A stretch of DNA of 64,000 nucleotides from Rehmannia glutinosa (taxonomy: Eukaryota; Streptophyta; Magnoliopsida; Lamiales; Orobanchaceae). Positions within the stretch are counted from its first letter, which is position 1; every line of letters starts with the position of its first letter. The notes under the pieces were generated by a model. It was not told the DNA's origin. It saw only the letters and a program-made list of their open reading frames with translations, and did no database searches. The DNA lies in contig CM071932.1 in assembly GCA_016081115.2 (NCBI GenBank), positions 56,742,659 to 56,806,658 of the forward strand. The letters run 5' to 3'. Of this stretch, positions 46,190-57,660 are shown one piece after another. The position numbers and the translations under genes were made by a program.

Positions 46190-48880
46190 CACCAAAATAA
46201 CACCACAAAAACATAAAACATGAAAGGAAGAAAAAACTTTGGCCCCCATATAACAAATATTCACTATTTCTTGTTCTCGTATCTAGCCACAATCTTGAAC
46301 TTCCCTATTTGCTCTTGTTGCACAACCAAACCAAAAACTCAATTTAATATATATATATATATATATATATACACACTCATACATATACATATATATAGAA
46401 TACTCATCAACAAAAACCAAATCCACCAACAAAAATAATGAAAAAAGCAATTCCATAATCACATTAGTAAATGACCTTATTCCAATGATCAGAATGAGTT
46501 GTGCAAATAGCAGCAACAACAACTCCCTTATTCTTCATTTGTCTGCTGTCAATACAAAGCTCCTATTTCATCCACAACTCACACGAAATGCCAATGAACA
46601 CTTAAGCTCATAACAATCAATCGCACATCCATTTTTCATTTCACAAACATAACACTTATTCTCTCATGTCCTCTTCAAAACCTTACTAAAATCAATGCCT
46701 TCTCAACCTTCAGGATCGACATAAAACACGTTCAGTACATAAATCACGCACACCAAATGAGCCCAATATCAATCCACATGTATGCCTAAGGCAAATCTTG
46801 CAAACGTACGTGGCATGTAATCAAAAGGCGAAAATCACCTCATTGGTCCACCATCCGATCTTCTAATTCGTGTTCAATCAACTCTCTACTAAGGTAGAGG
46901 CTCAAGTATTTGATAAAATTATTGTCAAGTTAAACAATAACTCATTTCAAGAATTCACATATATCTGTAGATCAATCATATATATCATAATTTTAACTTC
47001 ATAATGATACCATCAAATATCAAATAATGATTAGGTTCTTCAAAAATCAAAGCAATAACCATTTAATACTATGACAAGCAAAATGCTAAAGGAGGAAAAA
47101 AAAAGTCCCTTACACACCACAAAGATTCAACATAGACATAATAAGAGGGAAAAACTGAATTATTCTACACTCACAATGGATTAATACATCACCATGATAC
47201 CTACAAATCAACAACGAATTTTTTTCTCAAGATAATAATAATCTCCCTTTAAAAGTATTTTACACCTTATAAACAATGATATTATGGATATACTATCACC
47301 AATTTTCAAAATTACAAATCAAATAAAGATAAACATATCCACTTTTAAATTTTTCTTTTTTTAGACCGATCTATGCTAATTCAAAACTGGACCTTCAAAG
47401 TTGAAAGAAGACTATGTGAATCGTGACTACTGTTGAGTTCCCTACTAATATGGCATGATGCCAAAATTACACTTCAATCATAATGTTAAGAGAACATATA
47501 AAGAAGGGATATCCTTAGACGACTATGTGCAATTGCTCAGTAGAATATCATGTTGCTCATTACTTACTAAATGCATCATTATAAATTTATAAGTTATTTG
47601 AGCTAAGCCATTTTCTTCTCGATCTGCATTTACAGAAGGATGAATCAGAACACAGACCATTTGTCGACATGCTATTACTTACGCTAGGGTGTTGCCAGTG
47701 CTAGAAGTGGTTTCTTAATTGCCCTTAGTATTGTTTATGTCATATGATTATTTTTGGCAAATAATTGTTTTCAAGAAACCTTGAAACTTATTCGCACATT
47801 TAATATTAGTATATAAGTATAGATATAGATTTATATATAGACATAGATAATGTGGAAAAACCAACTCCAAAAGGATAATTTGATTATTCAAATGTCATAG
47901 AAGAAAATATAGCTCAAAGTTTTTATTAAATACTTATTCCTTAGGATTACAATACTACAAAAGAAGGCATCAATAACTAAGCAAACACCAATATCATCTT
48001 AATTTCCAACAAAACTTAGAATAAAAAAAACATGGAACCCGAGAATAAAATAATAAGATATACTGATTACTGATAAATTTAGGTAAAATGGGTTTGAATG
48101 ATAGAAGAAATTATTATTAGTTTAGATCATAATTCTGCATTTATTTGCTACCCTTCTCCAAACGTCAACCAAAGATATACACATAGAAATGAAGACTTAA
48201 TCCAAGTAGATTATCCAAATCAAAGCTGAAATCAATAGCCACATTCCGCTCGCCAACAAACTAAGAGACTTTATCACCAATCTTTACTTGTGACTGTTGT
48301 AACTCTGTGACTCCCAATGAGACTTTATTTATGCATCAAATATTATTAGAACAATACGAATGAGAAAAAATATGGCAAATAATATTCTCCTTTGTAACTT
48401 CCCAAGAGTAAATTTGAGAGTCCACAAAACAATATATCTTATATTTCATAGTAAAGCCAAAAACCTCGGAAGTTAGAATTACCCAAGTATTTCTCCTTGT
48501 TTTATATCCCTTTAAATTCCTTACGCTCTAGTAGATTAAATTTCAGAAAGAAAAAGAAGAGAAATAAAGAAGCAAAGAATCTTAGAAATAAGAAAAAGAA
48601 GTCGATCTATTAGCCATCCAGATTTCAAAAGCATAAGAATAAAGAAATACTCCTTGGATTTTCTTCTGACTTACCTTTTCTAATGCATTAACTGATCAGA
48701 TTTCCAAAGAAACTAAGTTCTTTGCTCCCTTATTGTCATGGTCACATCATATAATTTACTTCTTAATTACTCCTGAAAATCCATTTTGAAATCAACTTTA
48801 TTGGGATTGATGACATGACAATTTAATTGGGCAAGAAAAACCTAAACATACCTTAAATTAGAGGGACTTTTGTATACCAA
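46190..48880. other. AT-rich stretch without a recognised gene
   Basis: Contains a (TA)n microsatellite at 46348-46370 with CA/CATA flanks. No domain, RNA gene or transposon end is convincing. Confidence 0.4.
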
Positions 48881-49578
48881 TGTTTTAAAAAATCGGACCG
48901 GCGAGCAAATCGGTTGTGCCACTGATTAGCGGTTCAACCGGCCTAAAAAAATTCACTAAAACATATATTTAATCAAATATTGAACAAACCAAAGTTCAAA
49001 AATATGAATAACCACATATATACAAAGTTTAAGCTTTTAAAAAAGAAAAAAAAGGCAAAACAGAAAAGAGAAACAAAAAAGCAAAACAATGACTCATTAG
49101 CCTACAGGAAATATCATTGCCCAAAGTTACAAACAACACACCCATATAGCAATACAAACACAGAGAGAGAGATTTAGAGAGAGTCGAGAGATAAAGATAG
49201 GAAAAAAACAAAAATAAAAATCAAACCAGAGAAAGCCGAACTTTCTTCGCCAGAGAATTGATCAAACCAAGAATATTAAAAATTGATAGGCCGACTGGAT
49301 GTTAGAGAAGAGAAAAAAGAGAGAAGGGAATCGAGATGAAGACAAATTTTCTGCTCTGATCTCAATCCCATTTTTTAGGTTCCATGTTTTTGGCCCTTTT
49401 CTTTTTATTATTTCCTGACGGCTTGGTTTGAGTAAAGAGAATGGTTCCAGTTTTATCCTGTTCCCCAGTTCGAAGAGGTTTAATCAGAAATCCAGTTTTA
49501 TATACTATATAGCACTCTGGACCGGACCTATTGCTGGTTCCCGATTGAACCGGTCGGTCAGGTCCAGTTTTTAAAACA
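48881..49578. mobile_element. Non-autonomous element with GTTTTAAAA...CGGACC ends
   Basis: The left end TGTTTTAAAAAATCGGACC is complemented by the right end GGTCCAGTTTTTAAAACA, with subterminal CGGTT/AACCGG words on both sides. No clear target duplication. Probably hAT-like. The interior has A-rich and GAGA-rich stretches. Confidence 0.6.
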
Positions 49579-51024
49579 CTATTTTATACATGCGAATCAA
49601 GGTACATACATGCAACTGCATCGTAGTACTGTAGAGAATTATTAGAATTTTGAAAGTTCAAGTTTCGGATGAGGCTCTCTTCAACAAACAGACTTTGTGC
49701 AACTTTAAACTAATAGTCTGAAGCAAATTAATGAGTTGGGATATTGGCTGGGAGCTTTGCAGGAAGTCAATTAAAAAAACAAACAAACAAGTGGACATGA
49801 TTCAATCGATTGCCGAAAGGTAGAAAAAAAAGTAAACCTGATTTTGTCCCAACCAACTGTCATAACTCAAGGTCAGTCTTTTTGGCAAGAATGAGGGCAT
49901 CAATAAGAAGGAATACAGAAACAAGGGTAGGGCAATTGAGGAAGTAGTCCTTGGTGAATTTGGTCTAGTCTGTCCAAAGCTCATGTGGTGCAGCTGCAAA
50001 CCTATTGAACACACACAAACAATGAATAATCATACCAATTACCAACAATTTTTTCATCTAAACTAATATGATAGGAATATAACACACTGCTCGACATCAC
50101 TTGACACACAAAGAAGCAAGAAATAAGCATCAGACTTTTCCTAGAAGAAATATTCCAGATGCCTCTCTCTGGTTTAGGTTTATCTTAAGAAATTATAGTG
50201 ATTGAGATAAATCATAAACTTAAGTCAACTGCAGATCTAAGTGATGTATTACTAAAACGAACAAACATGTTAACTATTATTTGCATAATAACGGGTGATA
50301 ACAACAAAATACAACCGATTGTAAAAGTCACAAATATACGATAGTGGTATCTTCCTTTGCCTTATTCATCTTTTTCCTCTCTCTCTCGCTCTTTTTTTTT
50401 GTATTTTTCTTCTATAGTTTTTTCTCTATCAAGCTTTTGGCTCTCCCTTCTCTATTTTTTTGAGTTGCGGCTGGGAAGCGGCTATACGTCATGTAGCTCA
50501 CGGCTAAAAATATTCTTGTGTGGATAACATAATCACTTTATTGTATTCCAACAGAATATGAATACCGAAATAACAGAAAATTAAACACTTTAGGCAATAA
50601 AAGTTAAATCATACCAGACTATTATATTGAAAAACAAACATGCAATTCCATTCAATTTATAATCTAACAACTATAGTCCTTGCATTTGCAGATTTTACTA
50701 CTAACACTACTCATCTACATGAAATCAACATCTAAAAATGGAGTTATGTATAGCTCTTGCTTCACGCCAGCACCCACACATGTAAAACAAAGAAGAGACG
50801 AAAAATCCCTCCCACTCTTTAATCCTCCATATTTGAGTAAACATATAATATTTTAATTTAACATATACATTATTTACCTCAGTCTCCATTATGTTCTCAT
50901 TCATAAAAGTTTTTTCGCCAGCCAATTCTCTGTTGTGTTTGAATAACCCAATTCTCTAACATTGGCATTCAAACTGACGTCGGAATCGAACTCATTACAT
51001 ACCTCAGAAATAGAAATATAAATG
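49579..51024. other. Stretch without a recognised gene
   Basis: Short open frames near 49802-50014 and 50725-50925 (- strand) have no recognisable features. A pyrimidine-rich run at 50350-50470 could be untranslated or intronic sequence. Confidence 0.35.
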
Positions 51025-51790
51025 TAATACGATAAAATTCAGAAAAATAAAACCCGTCGATACTTTCAGAAATCCTAACCTATATCCACCGAGATAGCCA
51101 CGGGAACCAAAAAACGAAGAGCAATAAACCCAGAACACACTTGCGCGTCCAGGGTCATTCTTTGAATTCGAAAAAAATCCAATTTTGTATTAGGATAAAA
51201 TTCAGGAAAATAAATTTTCATTCTTTTAACAATCCTGTAAGAATCGAAGCATTAAACATAGAATAAGTCAAAATACTTTCAGAAATCATAACCTATATCC
51301 CCCGAGGTAGCCACGGGAACCAAAAAACGAAGAGCAATAAACCCAGAACACACTTGCGCGTCCAGGGTCATTCTTTGAATTCGAAAAAATCCAATTTTGT
51401 ATTAGGATAAAATTTAGGAAAATAAATCCCCATTCTTTTAACAATTCCTATAAGAATCGAAGCATTAAACATAGAATAAGTAAAAATACTTTCAAAAATC
51501 ATAACCTATATCCCCGAGGTAGCCACGCGAACCGAAAAACGAAGAGCAATAAACCCAGAACACACTTGCACATTCAGGATTGTTCTTTGAATTCGAAAAA
51601 ACAAAAAAACAATTCTGTAATAGGATAAAATTCAGGAAAATAAAACCCCATTGTTAACATAGAATAAGTCGAAATACTTTCATAAATCCTAACCTATATC
51701 CCCGAGGTAGCCACACGAACCGAAAAACAAAGAGCAATAAACCCAGAACACACTTGCGCGTTCAGGGTTATTCTTTGAATTCAAATAAAA
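51025..51790. repeat. Tandem array, four units of about 213 bp
   Basis: The phrase ACCTATATCC recurs at 51078, 51291, 51504 and 51692, with a whole unit (AGCAATAAACCCAGAACACA, CTTTGAATTCGAAAAAA, TTAGGATAAAATT) repeated in order. Spacings are 213, 213 and 188 bp; the last unit carries a deletion. The units are non-coding. Confidence 0.9.
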
Positions 51791-52642
51791 CCAATTCTCT
51801 GCCTTGGGGATTCAATGAAGCGTCGACAACCCAATTCTTTTACCTAGACATTCAGACCGAAATCTCTCTCTTTTTTCTTCCTTTTTCTTTTTGTGTTGCT
51901 CTTCCTTTTCCTTTTTGTGTTGATACCGTGCATTGCATCTAGTCGTCAAAGAGATGTTTCTCTCTTTCTGTATTTCAATTGGTGTGTCTTTTAGAAGGTA
52001 ATAACAATAATTATCATTTAAGTGGTAGATCATAATAATTATAATTTCCAAATTACAAAACTGCCATTAAAAATAAAAAACCAAAGGGTTATTTTAGTCA
52101 AATCAAATTTTTACAGAAATATTTAGACTTTTAAGGTAGAAAAAAAAAAAAAAAAGAAGAGAAAGAGATTAAGTTACTTATATAGTTTGAAAGTCGGGTC
52201 GTCACAGTAACTTAGGTAACGACCTGCTTTATTCAATTATATACAACTCCAGAATAATATTATGGCATTTTGCATGATTTGGAGATTTGTTCATTTCTTA
52301 AAGCTTAAGTACGGGCTTCGATATTTTTTTAATTGCTTCCACTCCATTAATTTATAATCACAAAAAATTCACCTACATCTAGCTAGACAATTATATGTTA
52401 CCTCGTCTACGTCGACGTCACCAATTTGAATATTTGATCTACAAAATTAGAAAAAATATATATAACGTGCATATAGAGAGTTGAATGAACTTCTTAATTT
52501 GATCATGTAAATATTTTCACCTAATTTGTTAAAAAGCAGTATATAATACTCATTATCATTAGCAGGAAAATAAACTATAAAGGGCTATAGTCAAAAGTGA
52601 GAAAGCACGCTTGATTTGAACATTATTAGAAAGCTGTTAATC

Positions 52643-52997
52643 TTTTTTTTTTTTTTTTTTTGAAACGATAGAACTTTTATACATTAATAAAATAAAACTT
52701 ACATTGCCAACTGGCAAAATGACCACCTTGAACATACATACATTGATACATGTCAAGGGGAGAACTCCGTACACAACTAAAAAAAAAACACAAAGCAAAA
52801 GAAAACTACCAAAAGGAGGACTAAGGCACTCCTCAAGGGAGACTACCCAACTCGAACAAATCCGGGCACGAGCTACTTCACGCACTGCAAGACAGAAATA
52901 ACTGACCGCCTACGAGTTTCGCAAATCAACCGGTAAAAATAAAGACTCAAACAATTAACAAAAAAAAAAAAAAAAAAAAACAGAAAAATCGAAAAAT
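52643..52997 (-). mobile_element. LINE 3' tail or SINE-like retroposed insertion
   Basis: On the - strand it ends TTAATGTATAAAAGTTCTAT, CGTTTC and a poly-A, the usual 3' end of plant LINEs. A 15-bp direct repeat (AGAAAGCTGTTAATC at 52628-52642, one mismatch at 52998-53012) flanks it, and copy 1 at 20.8 kb shows the empty site. No coding capacity. Confidence 0.8.
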
Positions 52998-53099
52998 AGA
53001 AAGTTGTTAATCTATCATTCTCATTTGGTGAAATCTTAAAGCCTTGTTTGTTTATTTTTTCGAGTGCCCATTTCTATTTTCCAACTATTGTTGAGATTA

Positions 53100-53484
53100 T
53101 AGGGTCCCAGCGATCACTCTTAGGATTTATTGTACGCTTATTGCAACATCGAGGCTGTGGTAGCCCAACTTGCCGAGGATCCATATAGATTCTTGTGAAG
53201 CCCCTCATGTCGTCCACCAATTAGTATGGGGCTCTGCACTGCCGTTGTGAACTGTAGGGGGTTCTCTACAGGAATCAACTTTGGGTTGCACAGTTAAAGT
53301 AGAGCTTAAAGGATTAGATATGTACTGCCCATACCAAAAATATGCATCTTCTTTTCTGGTGCCCATTACATAGAAATGGGAAGCAATTTTCAGGGAGTGC
53401 ATGAGTGAGGACAAAGCGCACTAGAAAAGACTCGTGTTGATTTGTGGGGACAGTCGTCATATCCGGTAAGCACTTTCGGTCCAA
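53100..53484. mobile_element. 385-bp insertion with 8-bp target duplication
   Basis: CAACTATT occurs at 53092-53099 and 53485-53492 but only once in copy 1 near 20875. The ends (GTTGAGATTATAGGGTCC / TTTCGGTCCAA) are only loosely inverted. An 8-bp duplication would suit hAT, but the superfamily is unproven. Confidence 0.6.
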
Positions 53485-53533
53485 CAACTATTCATAAAAA
53501 TAGAATCATATTTGTTTAAAAATTTTCAATAGA

Positions 53534-55598
53534 CTAGTAAGGTGTATGTGCGTTGCACGTGATCCAAATAATTTTGTTAATTTAACTGAAATCAAATCTT
53601 AAAGTTGGAATTATTTTTTATTAAATATTTTTTATTCATAGTAAATTTCGCTCACGTGTTTTGATCCTAAAATTAAACTTTTTAGTTGGTGAAATGTGTT
53701 TATGATTTTTGGACCCAAAAACGCTATACTTACATGATACCATCATTGAAGAAAGTACAATGGATATTAAAACTCAAGAGTAATATAAGTTAAAAAAAAT
53801 GATTTCCACGAAATTATTTTGTATCAATTTATATCTTGTTTTATTTTTTGTCTCATTTTTCTTCGTACTTGGCTTTGAGATTTCTTTACAAATTCATTTT
53901 CTAAACCACACTACAACATAAGTGACATAAGGTAGCACCCAAAAAGTGTCACATAATAACCAGAAAATGTTACGATACAACATGTAATAATTTTTTTGGT
54001 GATGCAGTTGCCTGTGCGACCTATAGTCTAAAATATCACTTTTAGTAGCTTTCAGTGACACTTTTTCTAAGTGTTACATTAAGTTCTCTATTTGTATCAC
54101 TTTTAAGAAACATTTCTAAAGTGTTACATATGAATCTTATATAACACTTCTTAGTAGCAATTTTTCACTTTGAAAAAAATAATTATAGAGTTATTACATA
54201 TGAATCTTATGTAACACTTTATGCAGCGCTTTGTCTTTTTTTGCACCCAAAGAGCTTCGAACGCAAGACTGTCATGTGTGTAGATGACAAATTACCACTA
54301 AGCTAAGTTGATTTTTATTACAACTTTTGCATTATTTTATATATAAACTATATATTATACTTTATGTATTAAAGATTATACTACATAATATATGTATTAA
54401 AAATTATATTATACACTATATATATTAAACTGTAAATTATATAGTATATATATTAAAAATTATATTATATATTCAAGAACATAATAAAAATTAAAATTAA
54501 AAATATATAAATTAATTTTCCACCAAAAAATAAAAACAAATTTTAAAATATAAAATTAATTTAGGAACAGATTAAAAATAATTCTAACAGTAAAAACAAA
54601 AATTAATAAATAATAATAAAAAAATAATTTCCTGACAGAAAAAAATATTTAAGTAATTACCAAAAACATCATTTTTGTTGGTAAATATTTTCTGAAGAAG
54701 TACAAAAAAATTGATAAAAAGTTACCAATGAAATTGGTTTTCGTCAGTAAAAATTTAAAAATTTAATAATAATAATAATAATAAAATATTTAGATACTGA
54801 TTTTTCGTCGGTATTACGGTAAAATTAATTACCTCCGTAAAAATTAAAAATTAAAAAAATCAAAAGACTTTATAAAAAGAAAACAAAAATTTAATACAAA
54901 AAATAGAGTACACGATTTACACAATTTTTATGTTTAGTTACTGGTTTTGTCTTCACATATAAATATAATTGCGTGTTACCAAAATATAGCCAAAATAGTA
55001 TTACAATTAATAAAATACAATGTTACTTCAGAGTGTTACTTAATTAAAGTGATACCTATATGTGTTACAATAGAAATAACAAAAAAAAGTGATATCTAAA
55101 AAGTGTTACTTATTTAAAACTGTTACATATAAGCGTTACATATTGATAAAGTGTTACATAAATATTATAATGTGAAAAGTGTTACAAACATGTGCTACAT
55201 AATGTGTCTTTTATAAAAAGTGCTACAATTTTGCGTTACCTAATGTCATTTATGTTGTGCTGGTATTCTTAGCCCAAACATGACTAGCCGACATATGGAT
55301 GTCTTCATCCTTTTCTTCATCTTTGAAATTGGTGATATCTTTTGAATCTGCTCAGCTACAACATTCATTTTTCCATTCACCACCTGTATGTTGTTGCTAA
55401 GAGCGATGAGAAATTGAAATTCTTTTTATTGTTTAGAAGCTTAGCTCCCAATAATATTTTGACTCATCATGTTCTCCCTGGTTGAATTAAATATTTATAT
55501 ATAATTAGAAATGAAGATAAAAAAAACTAATTGATTATAATTCAAAATGGTCAATAAATTAGTTCAAATTAAAAGAAAAATCATACTTTTATATCATA
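53534..55598 (-). mobile_element. Helitron copy interrupted by a CACTA-type element
   Basis: The 3' terminus (- strand ...CACC TTACTAG) is at 53534, inserted at an A/T dinucleotide shown by copy 1 of the dispersed repeat. The body aligns with the copy starting at 55599 (shared GTTGCACGTG, TTTTGATC.TAAAATTAAA, AGCCCA.ACATGA). It is split by 53909-55262. Its right end runs into the next terminus at 55599. Confidence 0.6.
53909..55262. mobile_element. Non-autonomous CACTA-like element with GTGTTAC repeats
   Basis: The left end CACTACAACATAAGTGACAT is complemented by the right end ATGTCATTTATGTTGTGCTG. Both ends have many GTGTTACAT/ATGTAACAC copies (about 53950-54230 and 55030-55250), as in CACTA subterminal regions. 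The expected 3-bp duplication is not clear. The interior is AT-rich and non-coding. Confidence 0.65.
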
Positions 55599-56760
55599 CT
55601 AGTAAGGTGAACGTGCGTTGCACGTGAACCAAATAATTTTATTAATTTAACTCAAATTAAATATATAAATTGAAATCAATTTTTATTATATTTTTTGTAT
55701 TTATTATAAATGTCATTCATGTATTTTGATCTTAAAATTAAAGAAAGTTTGCAAAACTAAATTTAAACTTATTTGTCGATGAAATATGGTAAAGACATTT
55801 TGTACTAAAAAACATAATACTTAAATTATATTATCGCTCAACAAAGTACACTGGATATTTAAAAAACTGATGAGTATTCTATATAAAAATTTTAAAAATA
55901 TATATGCAAGACGAGTTTTAAATTAATGCATCTTGTTTATTTTTTGAGTGTCTACTTCTTCTTCATACTTAGCTTTGAGATTTTTTTGCAATTTTGTTTG
56001 AAAGCACTTTTAGCCCAGACATGATTGGTTGACGTATGAATGTATTTCTCTTTTACCCTATTTTCTAATGCGTGTTATCTTTTAAATCGTTTGACTATAA
56101 GATTCAGTTTTTCATTCATCACATGTGCCTCTTTTGTTAAGAACGATGAGAAAGTAAAATTCTATTTTATGTTTAGAAGTTTAGATCCCGTACATATTTT
56201 GATTCATGTTCTTTTTTTTATATTTAAGTGCATAACTTGGGAGAGGAGGGATGATGGGAGTCAAATCCCACACCTCTAGCTGAGATGAAAATATTTACCA
56301 CTCGACTATTATCCAATTTTTCTCATGTTCTCCATGATTAAATTAATATTTATATAACAGAAATGAAGATAAAATACACTAATCAATTGTAATTGAAAAC
56401 AGTCAATAAATTGATTCAGTTTGAAAGAATAGTCACATTTATATATCAAATAAATGACAGAACCACATCATAGAAATCAAAATTATTGAGTATCTAACAA
56501 TATTTATGCTCTATTCTATTATCATTAAGAGCTTGCATGACATCATAAATTTATTATTTCCACATAATTTTTTATTATTGAGTGTGCTGATTTGACTAAT
56601 TGTTATTCTAATTAATTTTTGTCTCAAAAATTAGTTATGTAATATAGTTTAATAGCAGTAAAAATTATCAATTAGTACATTGAAATAAATTATAGGAAGA
56701 ACCTCAATTACGTCTTTTATGTTGTTTTCTTTCAAAAAGTCAATTTACATTCTAAAAATC
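55599..56760 (-). mobile_element. Second Helitron copy, apparently nested at the first
   Basis: Terminus CTAG...GTGCGTTGCACGTG at 55599. The sequence aligns with the 53534 copy and continues beyond the point where that copy is cut, consistent with one inserted in the other. The right end lies between about 56500 and 56760 and is not resolved. Confidence 0.55.
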
Positions 56761-56769
56761 CATCCAATG

Positions 56770-57120
56770 GAGCATATCCAAAGTATAATCCATCATTCAG
56801 TGCTTTACAACAAAACATTTCACATCGGGCATGGAAGTGATGTAGAAAATTAGATTCTACATTGGTTGTATACTTAACGGATGTAGAAAGAGTGGTATAT
56901 AAGACAATTGTTACATCGGTCATCGAAACAACCGATGTTGAATATTCATTTACATCGGTTGTTCAGGGAACCGATGCAAAACATTAAAACATACATCAAT
57001 TGTTTATAGAACCGATGTAAAAATCTTTCATTCGACATCTGTTGCCTCTAGGCACCGATGTAAGTTTTATTTTTTCTAAGCTTTACACCGGTTAATAACA
57101 ACAGATGTAAACCTTCATTT
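56770..57120. repeat. Cluster of ACATCGGTT / AACCGATGT repeats
   Basis: About nine copies of ACATCGGTT-like words in both orientations in 350 bp, resembling the subterminal region of a CACTA-type element; a terminal CACTA is not visible. Confidence 0.6.
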
Positions 57121-57660
57121 TCTTTTTTTTTTCAAATTTTTAAAACAATACCCCCTACATAGGATGCATCGATCTGTACAGTTGTAAAACAATATATGTA
57201 AAACAAATAGATCATCCCAACGCACCAACAAAAATTAACAAAAATATCATATACCAACAATACAACGACAATCACTAAATATCATACACGAACAATACAA
57301 GAAAGTTCAATATTTAATCGATATTTTAACAAAAACAGACACAATACACTACGTGATCAATACAAGATTTTGATTACTTCAAAACACCATATGTCAACTT
57401 GGTAATCAATGTTTGGGTTCCTTTTTATAAATAAACCTACAAGAAAATGCGAAAAAAATAAACATTAACCCAATAGAAACCAACAATCCAATGTAATCAA
57501 AAGAATCACACTGAAAGTGCTTCCATGCTCTCCATTAATATATATATATATATAAAAGAATCAAAAGAATCACACACAAAAGAATCCTCGGCTTCCTTTC
57601 ATGCACCCTTCTCTTTCTGAAATTCTTTTACCAAAACAACTATTAGTACCAATCTCATTT
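57121..57660. other. AT-rich stretch without a recognised gene
   Basis: Contains a (TA)n microsatellite at 57536-57556. Nothing else supported. Confidence 0.35.

Larger units (their letters stand above)
52205..53533. repeat. Dispersed repeat, copy 2, with insertions
   Basis: Aligns with 20346-20930 but carries a retroposed insertion (52643-52997) and a second one (53100-53484). It is cut at 53533 by a Helitron end exactly between A and T of the copy-1 sequence CAATAGATATC. Confidence 0.8.

Noticed and set aside
46283..46522. 79-codon frame on the - strand
   Set aside because: Much of it is a translated (TA)n microsatellite.
53205..53414. 69-codon frame on the - strand
   Set aside because: Lies wholly inside the 385-bp insertion and has no recognisable domain.
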